From NCBI RefSeq assembly GCF_003614435.1, contig NZ_CP025546.1:3968001-4032000 (forward strand): 64,000 nucleotides of DNA. Direction: 5' to 3'. The DNA is from Mycobacterium paragordonae. Lineage in GTDB: Bacteria > Actinomycetota > Actinomycetes > Mycobacteriales > Mycobacteriaceae. A program made the translations under genes and the position numbers. Every line of letters starts with the position of its first letter. The first letter of the stretch is position 1. The notes under the pieces are model-generated. The model worked only from the letters and a program-made list of their open reading frames with translations, was not told the origin of the DNA and did not search any database. Shown one piece after another: positions 41,189 to 50,237 of the stretch.

Positions 41189-41863
41189 ATGGCCGGTCCG
41201 CACCCGCCGAACCCTGCCGTGGGTGCCGATGGGCCGCAGCAGCCCCAGCCCTATCCCGAGGCCGGGCAGAACGCGTCCGGAACGGTGGATTTTCCGCACA
41301 GTGAACCGGGTTTCGGGCCCGGCAATGCCGGCGGCCCACCGGCCGGCTACCCCGGTCCGCCGCCCCAGACCCCGAAGCGCTCGCACAAACGCCTGCTCAT
41401 CGGTCTATTGCTGGCTGTTGCCCTGGTCGCGGCGCTGACCACCGCCATCGTGTTCGGAGTGCGCACCAACGGTGCCAACACCGGCAGCGCCGTGTCGGAG
41501 ACCTCGGCCAAGACCTCGATCCAGAGTTATCTCAATGCGCTGGCGCACAAAGACATTGACAACATCATGCGCAACACGCTCTGCGGCCTCTACGACGCCG
41601 TCAAGGACAAGCGCTCGGATCAGGCCCTGGCCAAACTCAGCAGCGACGCGTTCCGCAAACAGTTCTCCGAGGTCCAGGTGACGGGGATCGACAAGATCGT
41701 CTACCTCTCGCAGTACCAGGCGCAGGTGCTGTTCAGCATGCAAGCGACACCTGCCGCCGGCGGCCCGTCACGAGGCCAGGTTCAGGGCATCGCCCAGCTG
41801 TTGTTCCAGCGTGGGCAGATCCTGGTGTGCTCCTACGTGCTGCGCACCGCGGGGCAGTATTAG
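41189..41863 (+). CDS. Proline-rich single-pass membrane protein (Rv2203 position)
   Basis: 224 residues: a Pro/Gly-rich cytoplasmic part (1-65), one membrane helix (about 70-92, LLIGLLLAVALVAALTTAIVFGV), and an outer domain beginning TSIQSYLNALAHKDIDNIMRNTLCGLYDAVKDKRSDQAL, which resembles the NTF2/DUF4878-like cone folds common in mycobacterial membrane proteins. Three... two Cys (TLCGL and LVCSYV) could form a disulfide. The ATG at 41189 has GTAGGAGAAC just ahead. The last 4 bp overlap the convergent IscA-like gene. No specific function. Confidence 0.82.
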   Translation: MAGPHPPNPAVGADGPQQPQPYPEAGQNASGTVDFPHSEPGFGPGNAGGPPAGYPGPPPQTPKRSHKRLLIGLLLAVALVAALTTAIVFGVRTNGANTGSAVSETSAKTSIQSYLNALAHKDIDNIMRNTLCGLYDAVKDKRSDQALAKLSSDAFRKQFSEVQVTGIDKIVYLSQYQAQVLFSMQATPAAGGPSRGQVQGIAQLLFQRGQILVCSYVLRTAGQY

Positions 41864-42216
41864 TTGAACGAGTCCCCGCACGCGCACGAACCGGTGGCGT
41901 TCGGGTTGTCGATGGTGAAGCCCTGCTTCTCGATGGTGTCGACGAAGTCGATCGACGCACCCTCGACGTAGGGGGCGCTCATCCGGTCCACCGTCAGCGT
42001 TACCCCGCCGAACTCCACGGTCAGGTCGCCGTCCAGGCTCCGGTCGTCGAAGAACAGGTTGTAACGCAGGCCGGCACATCCGCCCGGCTGCACGGCGATG
42101 CGCAGCGCCAGGTCGTCACGTCCCTCCTGGTCCAGCAGGGACTTCGCCTTCGCAGCAGCGGCCTCGGTCAGGATCACGCCGTGGGTCGCGGCGGTCGGCT
42201 CGTTCTGCACCGTCAT
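41860..42216 (-). CDS. HesB/IscA-type iron-sulfur cluster assembly protein (Rv2204c-like)
   Basis: A-type Fe-S carrier of 118 residues. The three conserved Cys are present: GGCAGLRYNL (first) and GSCACGDSF (last two, CxC). ILTEAAAAKAKSLLDQEGRDDLALRIAVQPGG is the usual N-terminal half. It would deliver clusters to apoproteins; with LipA, aconitase-type enzymes and the Rieske protein as clients in the same cell, its role is housekeeping (ErpA-like). The ATG is at 42216. It lies 88 bp downstream of the glycerate kinase gene and overlaps the end of the convergent membrane-protein gene by 4 bp. Confidence 0.92.
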   Translation of the reverse strand: MTVQNEPTAATHGVILTEAAAAKAKSLLDQEGRDDLALRIAVQPGGCAGLRYNLFFDDRSLDGDLTVEFGGVTLTVDRMSAPYVEGASIDFVDTIEKQGFTIDNPNATGSCACGDSFN

Positions 42217-42304
42217 TGCTTCTCCTACATGCTCATTGTCGGGTGGGCCTACCCAGCTTTAAGCCAGGTGTAAGTCTGGGGCCTGCTCATGGGAACCCAC
42301 TACG

Positions 42305-43381
42305 TCAACGGTACCCCGGCGGGCCGCTATTCCCGAGTCGCGCCGCAGTCTCGGAGGCCAGTCCCATCAGCTGATTGGCCGCGTCAGCCAGTGCCAGCCG
42401 CACCGAGCCCGCGTATTCGCTCATCGCCAGGGCGGACATGATGCCGGACACCCGGGTGGTGGACTTGTCCACCGACACCTGCCCGGCCAGCACGATCACC
42501 GGGATACCGAGGGGGCGGGCCGCGGCCGCGATTTCGCCGACCACCTTTCCGTGCAGCGACTGTTCGTCGAAGTGGCCCTCACCAGTGACGATCATGTCCG
42601 CGTCTTCGAGATCATCGTCGAAGTTGGTCAGTTCGGCGAAGATCGCCGCGCCGGATTCGCACCGGCCGCCCAGCGCGAGCAGGCCGGCCCCGATCCCGCC
42701 GGCGGCACCCGCGCCCGGCTCGGCGCTCACGTCGCGTCCCGCGACGGTGTCCAGCACCTGCGCCCACGCTTCCAGGCGTTCTTCCAGCTTGGCGACCGTC
42801 GCCGCGTCGGCACCTTTCTGCGGCGCGAACACCCGGGCCGCGCCCCAGGGTCCGAGCAGCGGATATTCCACGTCCGAGGCCGCGATCACATCGATCCCGG
42901 CCAGCCATTGGCGGGCGGTATCGAGGCCGCCCAGCTCGTGGATCATCCCCTGACCACCGTCGCTACAGGCGCTGCCGCCCAGGCCGACCACGATGCGTAC
43001 CGCGCCGGCTTTCAACGCGGCGGCGATGAGTTGTCCGACGCCCCTGCTGTGGGCGGCCATCGCGGTCTCCGGCGTCGGCGGGCCCTCCAGCAGCGCCAGG
43101 CCGCAGGCCTGGGCACATTCCAGGTACGCCGTCCGGGACCGCTCGTCGTACACCCACTGGGCGTCGACCTCGGCCTCCAGCGGTCCGGACACGCGCAGCC
43201 TGCGCAATCCCCCGATCCGGCTGGCCAGCACCTCGACGAAGCCGGGGCCGCCGTCTGATTGCGGCGCGACGATGAAGGAGTCGCCGGGGCGCGACCGGGT
43301 CCAGCCGGTGGCGATTGCGGCCGCTGCCTCCACCGCGGACAGGCTGTCGCCGTAGCAGTCCGGCGCCACCAACACCCGCAT
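42305..43381 (-). CDS. Glycerate kinase family protein (Rv2205c-like)
   Basis: 358 residues of the GckA/GlxK glycerate kinase family, producing phosphoglycerate from glycerate and ATP. Signatures: [82 protein letters not shown], and [24 protein letters not shown]. The ATG at 43381 gives exactly the M. tuberculosis length. An in-frame ATG at 43450 would add a Gly/Ala-rich extension and is less likely. It diverges from the DUF3043 gene. Substrate preference (glycerate or a related hydroxy acid) is inferred from family. Confidence 0.9.
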   Translation of the reverse strand: MRVLVAPDCYGDSLSAVEAAAAIATGWTRSRPGDSFIVAPQSDGGPGFVEVLASRIGGLRRLRVSGPLEAEVDAQWVYDERSRTAYLECAQACGLALLEGPPTPETAMAAHSRGVGQLIAAALKAGAVRIVVGLGGSACSDGGQGMIHELGGLDTARQWLAGIDVIAASDVEYPLLGPWGAARVFAPQKGADAATVAKLEERLEAWAQVLDTVAGRDVSAEPGAGAAGGIGAGLLALGGRCESGAAIFAELTNFDDDLEDADMIVTGEGHFDEQSLHGKVVGEIAAAARPLGIPVIVLAGQVSVDKSTTRVSGIMSALAMSEYAGSVRLALADAANQLMGLASETAARLGNSGPPGYR

Positions 43382-43539
43382 AGCGGGCAGCTGCAGCCTG
43401 CCGGGCCCGAAGCCACCGGCAGCACCACCCCCCGCCTGCGCCCCGTTCATCACAGGCCAGCGTAGGTGTACACGCTGTTCGCCGTACGCAATACAGCCGC
43501 AATTAAGCAGGCTCACACAAGCGAAGTAACCTGACGACT

Positions 43540-44214
43540 GTGAAGCTGCTGGGCCGCAACAACGATCATGACGAGGGCGACGACGCGCCGGCCGCGCCGG
43601 ACCAGGGATCCGTGGCGGCGGAGACGGCGGCTCGTGGGGGGCGGACCGGCCCCAAGGGCCGTCCCACACCCAAGCGCAACGAAGCTCGCGGCCGGAAGGG
43701 TCCGGTCGCCCCGGCGCCGATGACGGCGTCCGAGGCGCGGGCCCGACGCAAGTCAATGGCCAGGCCGAAGCTCAGCCGGGAGGAACGCCGCGCCGATCGC
43801 CTGGCCGGCCGGGCCAAGATGTCGGATCGCCGGGAGCGGATGATGGCCGGCGAAGAGGGCTACCTGCTGCCGCGTGACCAGGGTCCGGTCCGCCGCTACG
43901 TCCGGGATGTGGTGGATGCCCGGCGCAATGTGCTCGGCCTGTTCATGCCGTCGGCCCTGGCGTTGCTCGCGTTCATGTTCGCGTTGCCGCAGCTGCAGTT
44001 CTACATGTCGCCGATCATGCTGGCGCTGATGGCGCTGATGACCCTCGACGGGATCATCCTGGGCCGCAAAGTGGGCCGGCTGGTGGACGCGAAATTCCCG
44101 AAGAATACCGAAAGCCATTGGAAGCTAGGCATTTACGCTGCTGGTCGCGCCTCGCAGATGCGCCGGATGCGCGCTCCCCGACCCCAGGTCGAACGTGGTG
44201 CCCGTGTCGAATGA
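43540..44214 (+). CDS. DUF3043 membrane protein (Rv2206-like)
   Basis: 224 residues. The first ~115 are highly charged, basic and probably disordered (repeated [23 protein letters not shown]). Then come [27 protein letters not shown], the DUF3043 signature, two membrane helices (about 126-145 and 150-170) and a basic C-terminal tail. Function unknown. The GTG at 43540 is the first start after the upstream stops and fits the family. It is followed after 14 bp by cobU, so it may share a transcript with the cobalamin genes. Confidence 0.86.
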   Translation: MKLLGRNNDHDEGDDAPAAPDQGSVAAETAARGGRTGPKGRPTPKRNEARGRKGPVAPAPMTASEARARRKSMARPKLSREERRADRLAGRAKMSDRRERMMAGEEGYLLPRDQGPVRRYVRDVVDARRNVLGLFMPSALALLAFMFALPQLQFYMSPIMLALMALMTLDGIILGRKVGRLVDAKFPKNTESHWKLGIYAAGRASQMRRMRAPRPQVERGARVE

Positions 44215-44228
44215 CCAGTTGATCTGAC

Positions 44229-44762
44229 GTGCGCACGCTGGTACTCGGCGGCATCAGGTCGGGCAAGTCCCGATGGGCGGAGGACGCAATCGCTAACGCG
44301 CTGGCACCAGATCAACCGGTCCGCTATCTAGCCGCGGGCTCGCTGGACCGGGCCGACCCGGACTGGATGGCGCGGATCGCCAGGCATCGCGACCGTCGTC
44401 CCGGGCACTGGACGACGGAGGAGACCGGCGACGTCGCCCGCGTTCTGCAACAGCCCCCCTCGGTCCCGACCCTGGTCGACGACCTGGGCACCTGGCTGAC
44501 CGGCGCGCTGGATCGCCACCGGGGCTGGGACGGCGGCTCCGTGGACGAACCGGTGGCACAGCTGCTGCGCGCGGTGCGCGCGTTCGAGTCGACGCTGATG
44601 CTGGTCAGTCCGGAAGTGGGGCTGACGGTCGTGCCCGCCACCGCAGCCGGGCGCCGGTTCGCCGACGAGCTGGGCAGCCTCAACCAGCGGGTCGCGGACC
44701 TGTGCGAGCAGGTGGTGCTGGTGGTCGCCGGGCAGCCGCTGATGATCAAGGCGCCGGCATGA
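44229..44762 (+). CDS. cobU: Adenosylcobinamide kinase / adenosylcobinamide-phosphate guanylyltransferase CobU
   Basis: Bifunctional enzyme activating cobinamide for nucleotide-loop assembly of cobalamin. 177 residues, with the P-loop GGIRSGKS at residues 8-15, [13 protein letters not shown] containing the conserved His (guanylylated site), DDLGTWLTG (Walker B-like), and [30 protein letters not shown]. The start is GTG at 44229. The stop overlaps the cobT ATG (ATGA). As I recall, M. tuberculosis H37Rv keeps cobU elsewhere (Rv0254c), so its place beside cobTS here is a difference in gene order. Confidence 0.94.
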   Translation: MRTLVLGGIRSGKSRWAEDAIANALAPDQPVRYLAAGSLDRADPDWMARIARHRDRRPGHWTTEETGDVARVLQQPPSVPTLVDDLGTWLTGALDRHRGWDGGSVDEPVAQLLRAVRAFESTLMLVSPEVGLTVVPATAAGRRFADELGSLNQRVADLCEQVVLVVAGQPLMIKAPA

Positions 44763-45841
44763 TCGGGTTCGCGCCGGTCTCGGCGCCCGACGCGGACGCC
44801 GAGGCCGCGGCCCGCGCCCGACAGGACACGTTGACCAAGCCCCGGGGCGCGCTGGGCCGCCTCGAGGACCTGTCAGTCTGGGTCGCGGCCTGTCAGGGCC
44901 AGTGCCCGCCGCGGCAGTTCGACCGGGCGCGGGTGGTGGTCTTCGCCGGCGACCACGGTGTGGCCCGGTCCGGGGTGTCGGCGTATCCGCCCGAGGTGAC
45001 CGCGCAGATGGTCGCCAACATCGCGGCCGGCGGAGCGGCGATCAATGCGCTGGCTGACGTCGCCGGCGTCACGGTGCGGGTGGTCGACCTGGCCGTGGAC
45101 TGCGAGGAGCATCTGATCGGGGCCTCGGAAAACTTCGGGGCCAAGTTCAGCGACAAGGTCCGTCGCGGCAGCGGCGACATCGCGGTCGAGGACGCGCTGT
45201 CCGAAGACGAGACGGCGCGGGCGATCGTGGCCGGGCAGCAGATCGCCGACGACGAGGTCGACGCCGGCGCCGACCTGCTCATCGCCGGCGACATGGGCAT
45301 CGGCAACACCACTCCGGCCGCGGTCCTGGTGGCGGCGCTGACCAACACCGAACCGGTCGCGGTGATCGGTTTCGGGACCGGGATCGACGACGCCGCCTGG
45401 TCACGCAAAACGGCTGCGGTCCGCGACGCCCTGTACCGGGCGCAGCCGATCGCCGGCGACCCGGTGGCGTTGCTGCGGAGCTGCGGCGGGGCGGACTTTG
45501 CTGCGATGGCCGGCTTCTGTGCGCAGGCCGCGATCCGGCGCACGCCGGTGTTGCTGGACGGCATGGCGGTGACGGCCGCGGCGCTGGTCGCCGAACGGCT
45601 GGCACCGGGCGCACGGCAGTGGTGGCAGGCCGGCCACCGGTCCACCGAGCCCGGCCACTCGCTGGCACTGGCGGCCCTGGACTTGGAGCCGATTGTGGAC
45701 CTGCGCATGCGGTTGGGTGAGGGCACCGGGGCCGCGGTGGCACTGCCGGTGCTGCGGGCCGCGGTCGCCACCCTGTCCTCGATGTCGACGTTCACCGAGG
45801 CCGGGGTGTCGGGTGCGATCACTCCGCCGGACCCCGCGTGA
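44759..45841 (+). CDS. cobT: Nicotinate-nucleotide-dimethylbenzimidazole phosphoribosyltransferase CobT
   Basis: Makes alpha-ribazole phosphate, the lower ligand of cobalamin, from DMB and nicotinate mononucleotide. 360 residues. Signatures: [96 protein letters not shown], and [34 protein letters not shown] with the catalytic Glu. The ATG at 44759 overlaps the cobU stop and the stop overlaps the cobS GTG, so the three are coupled. No cobalamin riboswitch is visible in the 14-bp gap before cobU. Confidence 0.95.
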   Translation: MIGFAPVSAPDADAEAAARARQDTLTKPRGALGRLEDLSVWVAACQGQCPPRQFDRARVVVFAGDHGVARSGVSAYPPEVTAQMVANIAAGGAAINALADVAGVTVRVVDLAVDCEEHLIGASENFGAKFSDKVRRGSGDIAVEDALSEDETARAIVAGQQIADDEVDAGADLLIAGDMGIGNTTPAAVLVAALTNTEPVAVIGFGTGIDDAAWSRKTAAVRDALYRAQPIAGDPVALLRSCGGADFAAMAGFCAQAAIRRTPVLLDGMAVTAAALVAERLAPGARQWWQAGHRSTEPGHSLALAALDLEPIVDLRMRLGEGTGAAVALPVLRAAVATLSSMSTFTEAGVSGAITPPDPA

Positions 45842-46578
45842 TCCGTTCACTGACAACAGCTTTCGCCTTCGGTACCGTGCTGCCGGTTCCGGGCGCCGCG
45901 ACCGGCCCGATGGGTCGCGGTGCGCTGACCGCGCTGCCGGTGGTCGGCGCCGCGCTCGGCGTACTGGCGGCGGCCGTGACGTGGGGCGCCGTGGCGGCGT
46001 TCGGCCATTCCAGCGCGCTGCCGGGACTGCTCGCGGTGGCCGTCCTGCTGCTGGCCACCCGCGGACTGCACATTGACGGCGTCGCGGACACGGCCGACGG
46101 GCTGGGTTGCTACGGGCCGCCGCAGCGAGCGCTGGCGGTGATGCGGGACGGCTCGTCCGGGCCGTTCGGGGTTGCGGCCGTCGTGCTGGTGATTGCTCTG
46201 CAAGCGGCCGCATTCACCGCGCTGAGCGCGCCGTCGATCGTGCTGGCGGTGTTTGCCGGCCGGGTCAGCGCGGTGCTGGCCGGCCGGCGGTCGGTCCCGG
46301 CGGCCGAAGGCAGCACACTGGGCGTCCAGGTCGCGGGTTCCCAGCCGGTGTGGGCGGTGGTGGCGTGGCTGGCCGTGCTGCTCGCCGTCTCGGTGCCGGT
46401 CGGCCCGCGGCCCTGGCAGGGGCCGGCAGCCGCGGCGCTGGCGGTGTGCTGCGGGGCGGTGCTGGTGCGGCATTGTGTGCGCCGATTCGGCGGCATCACC
46501 GGCGACGTGCTGGGTGCCACGATCGAGCTGACCACGACGGTGTGCGCGGTGACGCTGGCCGGGTTGGTGCGCTTCTGA
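45838..46578 (+). CDS. cobS: Adenosylcobinamide-GDP ribazoletransferase (cobalamin synthase) CobS
   Basis: Integral membrane enzyme joining alpha-ribazole (phosphate) to adenosylcobinamide-GDP, the last step of the nucleotide loop. 246 residues. The metal-binding motif is [42 protein letters not shown]; several hydrophobic helices follow, and a C-terminal [19 protein letters not shown] closes the family pattern. The GTG at 45838 overlaps the cobT stop. A perfect 12-bp-stem hairpin lies 18 bp after the stop, and an IS30 element is inserted beyond it. Confidence 0.94.
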   Translation: MIRSLTTAFAFGTVLPVPGAATGPMGRGALTALPVVGAALGVLAAAVTWGAVAAFGHSSALPGLLAVAVLLLATRGLHIDGVADTADGLGCYGPPQRALAVMRDGSSGPFGVAAVVLVIALQAAAFTALSAPSIVLAVFAGRVSAVLAGRRSVPAAEGSTLGVQVAGSQPVWAVVAWLAVLLAVSVPVGPRPWQGPAAAALAVCCGAVLVRHCVRRFGGITGDVLGATIELTTTVCAVTLAGLVRF

Positions 46579-46596
46579 CGGCGGGTCCGCTCGCGC

Positions 46597-46622
46597 CGAG
46601 CGTGAAGCTGGCTTCACGCTCG
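46597..46622 (+). terminator. Perfect hairpin after cobS
   Basis: CGAGCGTGAAGC (46597-46608) and GCTTCACGCTCG (46611-46622) form a perfect 12-bp stem with a 2-nt TG spacer. No T-tract follows, as is common for mycobacterial hairpins. It lies 18 bp after the cobS stop and 18 bp before the left IS end. Confidence 0.7.
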
Positions 46623-46639
46623 TGCGGGTGGATTCATAC

Positions 46640-46653
46640 GGTCAGTGCAACAT
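46640..46653 (+). repeat. IS30 element left terminal inverted repeat
   Basis: GGTCAGTGCAACAT; exact complement of the right end at 47883-47896. Confidence 0.88.
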
Positions 46654-46673
46654 CCGTGGATTTAGGGGTTGCG

Positions 46674-47879
46674 ATGCCGAGTGGATATCCGCATTCGAAG
46701 TGGGTGCGTCGGGAGTTCTTTGATCGGGTGTGCGGCGGTGTGCCGGTGCACCGTGCCGCCAAGGCGATGGGCGTGTCGACAACGCGTGCGTGGATTTGGT
46801 GGCGTGATGCTGGGGCGATGCAGCTCGTCAATGGCGGTAGGAATGCTTGCGGTTTAGCAAACCCAGGTGATTGGTCAAGGCGGCCGGGAGGTCCGGGTCG
46901 CAGGATCTGCGGCGAGGAACGCATCGAGATCATGCGGTTGCGTGATGCAGGGCTCTGCGCTGCTCAGATCGGACAGCGTCTGGGGCGCCATCGCTCTACG
47001 ATCGGTCGTGAGTTCGAGCGGAACAGCTTGCCTGATGGGGATTATCACGCGTTGATGGCGCATGCTCGAGCTGCTGAACGAGCGCGCCGGCCCAAGGGAT
47101 TCAAACTGGTTGATCATCCACTGTGCGCGGCCATCGAGGCTTGGATGGAGCAAGGTTGGAGCCCCAAGCTCATCGCTGAGGTGTTGGCTCGTGATCATCC
47201 TGGTGACAAGCTGGCCAGGGTGAGCCACGAGACCATCTACCAATGCTTGTATGTGCAGACCCGTGGCAGTTTGCGCGCTGACCTCAACAAATGCCTGTCC
47301 ACCAAACGAGCCAGCCGCAAACCGCGCGGTCGCAACACCAGCCGTGGGGTCTACAGCAGCGGTGAGGAATTCACCATCAGCGACCGCCCTGCCGAGGTCG
47401 CCGACCGTGCGGTGCCTGGTCATTGGGAAGGCGACCTGATTGTGGGGCCCAACAACAGCGCTATCGGAACCCTCGTCGAGCGCAGCACCCGATTCACTAT
47501 CTTGCTGCACCTGCTTGGCGATCGCAGCGCCGAAACCGTCGCCACCGCAATGATCGAGGCGATGAAAGAATTGCCCGAGCATCTGCGGCGCTCGATCACC
47601 TGGGACCGAGGCAGCGAAATGGCCAACTGGCGCGACATTCAGCTACAGCTGGGGACCCCGGTCTATTTCTGTAACCCCCACTCACCCTGGCAGCGCGGCA
47701 GCAACGAAAACACCAACCGCCTCCTACGGTTTTGGTTCCAAAAAGGCAGCGACCTCAGCGGCTACACCAAAGCTGACCTCAAACACATCCAAGACACCCT
47801 CAATCGCCGACCCCGCCCCACCCTCAACCTCGACACCCCCGCCCAGCGCCTTTACGTCCTACTCCACCAAGCCGCCTAG
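46674..47879 (+). CDS. IS30-family DDE transposase
   Basis: 401 residues from the ATG at 46674, complete and apparently functional. An N-terminal HTH (VHRAAKAMGVSTTRAWIWWRDAG) and the IS30 second HTH (MRLRDAGLCAAQIGQRLGRHRSTIGREFERN) precede the catalytic domain. DDE residues are visible: Asp in HWEGDLIVGPNN, Asp in TWDRGSEMANW, and Glu in PHSPWQRGSNENTNRLLRFWFQKG. The frame stays open upstream into cobS, but that part has no similarity and lies outside the element. GTG at 46656 is a possible alternative start inside the element. Codon choice is less GC-skewed at third positions than in neighbouring genes, consistent with mobile origin. Confidence 0.93.
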   Translation: MPSGYPHSKWVRREFFDRVCGGVPVHRAAKAMGVSTTRAWIWWRDAGAMQLVNGGRNACGLANPGDWSRRPGGPGRRICGEERIEIMRLRDAGLCAAQIGQRLGRHRSTIGREFERNSLPDGDYHALMAHARAAERARRPKGFKLVDHPLCAAIEAWMEQGWSPKLIAEVLARDHPGDKLARVSHETIYQCLYVQTRGSLRADLNKCLSTKRASRKPRGRNTSRGVYSSGEEFTISDRPAEVADRAVPGHWEGDLIVGPNNSAIGTLVERSTRFTILLHLLGDRSAETVATAMIEAMKELPEHLRRSITWDRGSEMANWRDIQLQLGTPVYFCNPHSPWQRGSNENTNRLLRFWFQKGSDLSGYTKADLKHIQDTLNRRPRPTLNLDTPAQRLYVLLHQAA

Positions 47880-47882
47880 GCC

Positions 47883-47896
47883 ATGTTGCACTGACC
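47883..47896 (-). repeat. IS30 element right terminal inverted repeat
   Basis: ATGTTGCACTGACC, 3 bp after the transposase stop; exact complement of the left end. Confidence 0.88.
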
Positions 47897-47914
47897 ACTT
47901 GACAATGAGGCGCC

Positions 47915-47937
47915 AGCGTGAAGCTGGCCGCACGCTC
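47915..47937 (-). terminator. Imperfect hairpin downstream of ilvE
   Basis: AGCGTG pairs with CACGCT around an AAGCTGGCCG-type loop, 12 bp beyond the ilvE stop on the minus strand. The segment (GCGCCAGCGTGAAGCTGGC) closely repeats the left arm of the hairpin after cobS. A weak terminator is likely. Confidence 0.5.
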
Positions 47938-47948
47938 GGCAGGGCGTA

Positions 47949-49067
47949 CTAGCCCAGTCGGGACATCCAGCCGTGCGTGTCGGCGAACGTGCCCCGCTGG
48001 ATCCCGGTCAATGTGTCGCGCAACGCCATCGTCACCTCGCCGGATTCGCCGTCGGCAATGGTGAACTCGCCGTCGCCGAACTTCACCCGCGAGACCGGGG
48101 TGATGACGGCCGCGGTGCCGCAGGCGAACACTTCGGTGATCTCACCGGAGGCGGCCTTCTTCTCCCACTCCTCGATGTCGATCTTGCGTTCCTCGACCGT
48201 GAAGCCGGCGTCGATGGCCAACTGCAACAACGAGTCTCGGGTGATGCCGGGCAGCAGCGAACCGGACAGCTCGGGGGTGACCAGCCGTGCCGAGCCGCCG
48301 CTGCCGAGCACGAAGAACAGGTTCATCCCACCCATCTCTTCGACGTAGCGACGTTCCACTCCGTCCAGCCACACCACCTGGTCGCAGCCATGCTCGGCGG
48401 CCTGCGCCTGGGCGAGCAGCGAGGCCGCGTAGTTGCCCCCGAATTTGGCGGATCCGGTACCGCCCGGACTGGCCCGCACGTACTCGGTCGACACCCAGAC
48501 CGTGACGGGACTGATGCCGCCCTTGAAATACGCACCGGCCGGCGAACCGATCAACAGGTAGCGGTATTCCTTGGCCGGCCGCACGCCCAGGCCGGGCTCG
48601 GTGGCGATCATGAAGGGGCGCAAGTAAAGTGCCTCTTCGCCGCCGGCCCTGGGCACCCACTGATTGTCGACGGCGATGAGCTGGCGCAACGACTCGAGAA
48701 ACAGGTCGTCCGGGAGTTCGGGCATCGCCAGCCGCCGCGCCGACGACCGCATCCGGGCAGCGTTGGCGTCGGCCCGGAACGCGACCACGGAACCGTCGGC
48801 CCACCGGTAGGCCTTGAGCCCCTCGAACACTTCCTGTGCGTAGTGCAACACGATGGCCGACGGGTCCAGCTCGATCGGGCCGTATCCGAGGACGCGCGCG
48901 TTGTGCCAACCCTTGCCTCCCGAATCCGGCGCCGTGTAATCGATCGAGACCATGTGGTCGGTGTGGTACTTGCCGAAACCGGGGTCCGCGAGAATCGCTA
49001 CCCGCTCGGCCTCGGTGGCGGGGTTCGCCGCGCGTGACACCGTGAACTCGAGAGGGCCGCTGGTCAT
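47949..49067 (-). CDS. ilvE: Branched-chain amino acid aminotransferase IlvE
   Basis: PLP-dependent class IV aminotransferase, 372 residues, interconverting valine, leucine and isoleucine with their keto acids. Signatures: [26 protein letters not shown] near residue 85, [22 protein letters not shown], the PLP Lys in [17 protein letters not shown], and [16 protein letters not shown] plus [15 protein letters not shown] and the phosphate-binding [11 protein letters not shown]. The ATG at 49067 is used. It lies 53 bp downstream of gcvT on the same strand. The IS30 element sits 53 bp beyond its stop and should not affect it. Confidence 0.95.
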   Translation of the reverse strand: MTSGPLEFTVSRAANPATEAERVAILADPGFGKYHTDHMVSIDYTAPDSGGKGWHNARVLGYGPIELDPSAIVLHYAQEVFEGLKAYRWADGSVVAFRADANAARMRSSARRLAMPELPDDLFLESLRQLIAVDNQWVPRAGGEEALYLRPFMIATEPGLGVRPAKEYRYLLIGSPAGAYFKGGISPVTVWVSTEYVRASPGGTGSAKFGGNYAASLLAQAQAAEHGCDQVVWLDGVERRYVEEMGGMNLFFVLGSGGSARLVTPELSGSLLPGITRDSLLQLAIDAGFTVEERKIDIEEWEKKAASGEITEVFACGTAAVITPVSRVKFGDGEFTIADGESGEVTMALRDTLTGIQRGTFADTHGWMSRLG

Positions 49068-49120
49068 GGGGCTGATTCTATAACCTTGCGCGAACGGGTT
49101 TTTGCCACGCGCATCGGCGG

Positions 49121-50224
49121 CTAACGCGTTTTCAGGTCGACAAACGGTGTACGTACCACTTCACAGTCGACGGCGCGACCACGGACATCGACGGTGATTT
49201 GCTGGCCGTCCTGCACTCCGGCGTCGGAGTCGATGAGGGCCAGCGCGATACCCAGCTGCAGAGTCGGCGAAAAGGTGCCCGACGTGGTGGTGCCCACCGG
49301 CTTGTCCCCGTCGAGCACCGTCAGCCCTGCTCGCAGCACCCCGCGGCCAGTGGTTCGTAGTCCGCGCAGGAGCCGTCGCGGGCCGGCTTCCTTCTCGGCC
49401 AGCAGCGCGTCACGGCCGAAGAACGCGTCCTTCTTCCAGCCGATCGCCCAGCCGCAGCGAGCCTGCAGAGGTGAGATGTCCAGCGACAGCTCATGACCAT
49501 GAAGCGGGTATCCCATTTCGGTGCGCAGGGTGTCGCGCGCGCCCAGACCCGCGGGCTGTCCGCCGGCGTCAGCGACCGCCGCCACCAGCGCGTCGAACAC
49601 CACTCCCGCCGAATCCCACGGCGGCAGCAGTTCATACCCGTGCTCGCCGGTGTAGCCGGTGCGGCAAACCCGAACCGGCACACCCGAATACGTCGCGTCC
49701 GCGTAGCCCATGTAATCCATCTCGCTCGGCAGCCCCAGTGCGCTGAGCACCTCGGTGGAGCGGGGTCCCTGGACGGCGAGCACGGCGTAGTCGCGGTGCA
49801 GGTTGGTGATGGTCAGCTCCGCTGGCGCCGCGGCCTGCAGCGCCTCCACCACCGCCGCCGTGTTCGCGGCATTGGGTACCAGGAAGATCTCGTCGTCGTC
49901 GACGTAGTAGGCGATGAGGTCGTCGATGACGCCGCCGGATTCGTTGCAGCACAACGTGTATTGCGCCTTGCCCGGACCGATGCGGCGTAGGTCGTTGGTG
50001 AGTGCGGAGTTCACGAACTGTGCGGCGCCCGGACCGCGCACCAGTGCCTTACCCAGGTGGCTCACGTCGAACAGACCGACGGCGTTGCGGGTTGCGTTGT
50101 GCTCGCCGACGGTACCGGCGTACGACACCGGCATCAGCCAGCCGCCGAACTCGGCGAAACTCGCTCCGAGTTCGCGATGGCGGTCTTCCAGTGGTCCCTT
50201 GAGCAACTCCGACGCATCGGTCAC
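49121..50224 (-). CDS. gcvT: Glycine cleavage system T protein (aminomethyltransferase)
   Basis: Transfers the methylene group from the lipoyl-bound aminomethyl intermediate on the H protein to THF, releasing ammonia. 367 residues. Signatures: [44 protein letters not shown], the catalytic Asp region [59 protein letters not shown], and [17 protein letters not shown]. The GTG at 50224 gives [16 protein letters not shown], equivalent to the M. tuberculosis start; GTG at 50233 is nine bases further. The adenylate cyclase start on the other strand is only 13 bp away. Confidence 0.94.
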   Translation of the reverse strand: MTDASELLKGPLEDRHRELGASFAEFGGWLMPVSYAGTVGEHNATRNAVGLFDVSHLGKALVRGPGAAQFVNSALTNDLRRIGPGKAQYTLCCNESGGVIDDLIAYYVDDDEIFLVPNAANTAAVVEALQAAAPAELTITNLHRDYAVLAVQGPRSTEVLSALGLPSEMDYMGYADATYSGVPVRVCRTGYTGEHGYELLPPWDSAGVVFDALVAAVADAGGQPAGLGARDTLRTEMGYPLHGHELSLDISPLQARCGWAIGWKKDAFFGRDALLAEKEAGPRRLLRGLRTTGRGVLRAGLTVLDGDKPVGTTTSGTFSPTLQLGIALALIDSDAGVQDGQQITVDVRGRAVDCEVVRTPFVDLKTR

Positions 50225-50237
50225 GGGCGTCACCCTA

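Larger units (their letters stand above)
46640..47896 (+). mobile_element. IS30-family insertion sequence (about 1.26 kb)
   Basis: Bounded by perfect 14-bp terminal inverted repeats, GGTCAGTGCAACAT (46640-46653) and its reverse complement (47883-47896), with one transposase gene that fills the interval. The repeats may extend a few bases outward with mismatches (TCA in both flanks 4-6 bp outside). No clear target duplication is seen. It lies between cobS and ilvE, where M. tuberculosis has a membrane-protein gene (Rv2209), as I recall. Confidence 0.9.

Noticed and set aside
44215..44228. A cobalamin riboswitch before cobU
   Set aside because: The gap is only 14 bp, too short for any riboswitch.
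46107..46673. The transposase frame continuing upstream through cobS
   Set aside because: This part overlaps conserved CobS coding, lies outside the left inverted repeat and has no transposase similarity, so it is a chance open frame.
46630..47906. Target-site duplication flanking the IS30 element
   Set aside because: Bases just outside the 14-bp ends (ATAC on the left, ACTT on the right) do not match; allowing the ends to extend outward also gives no clear 2-4 bp duplication.
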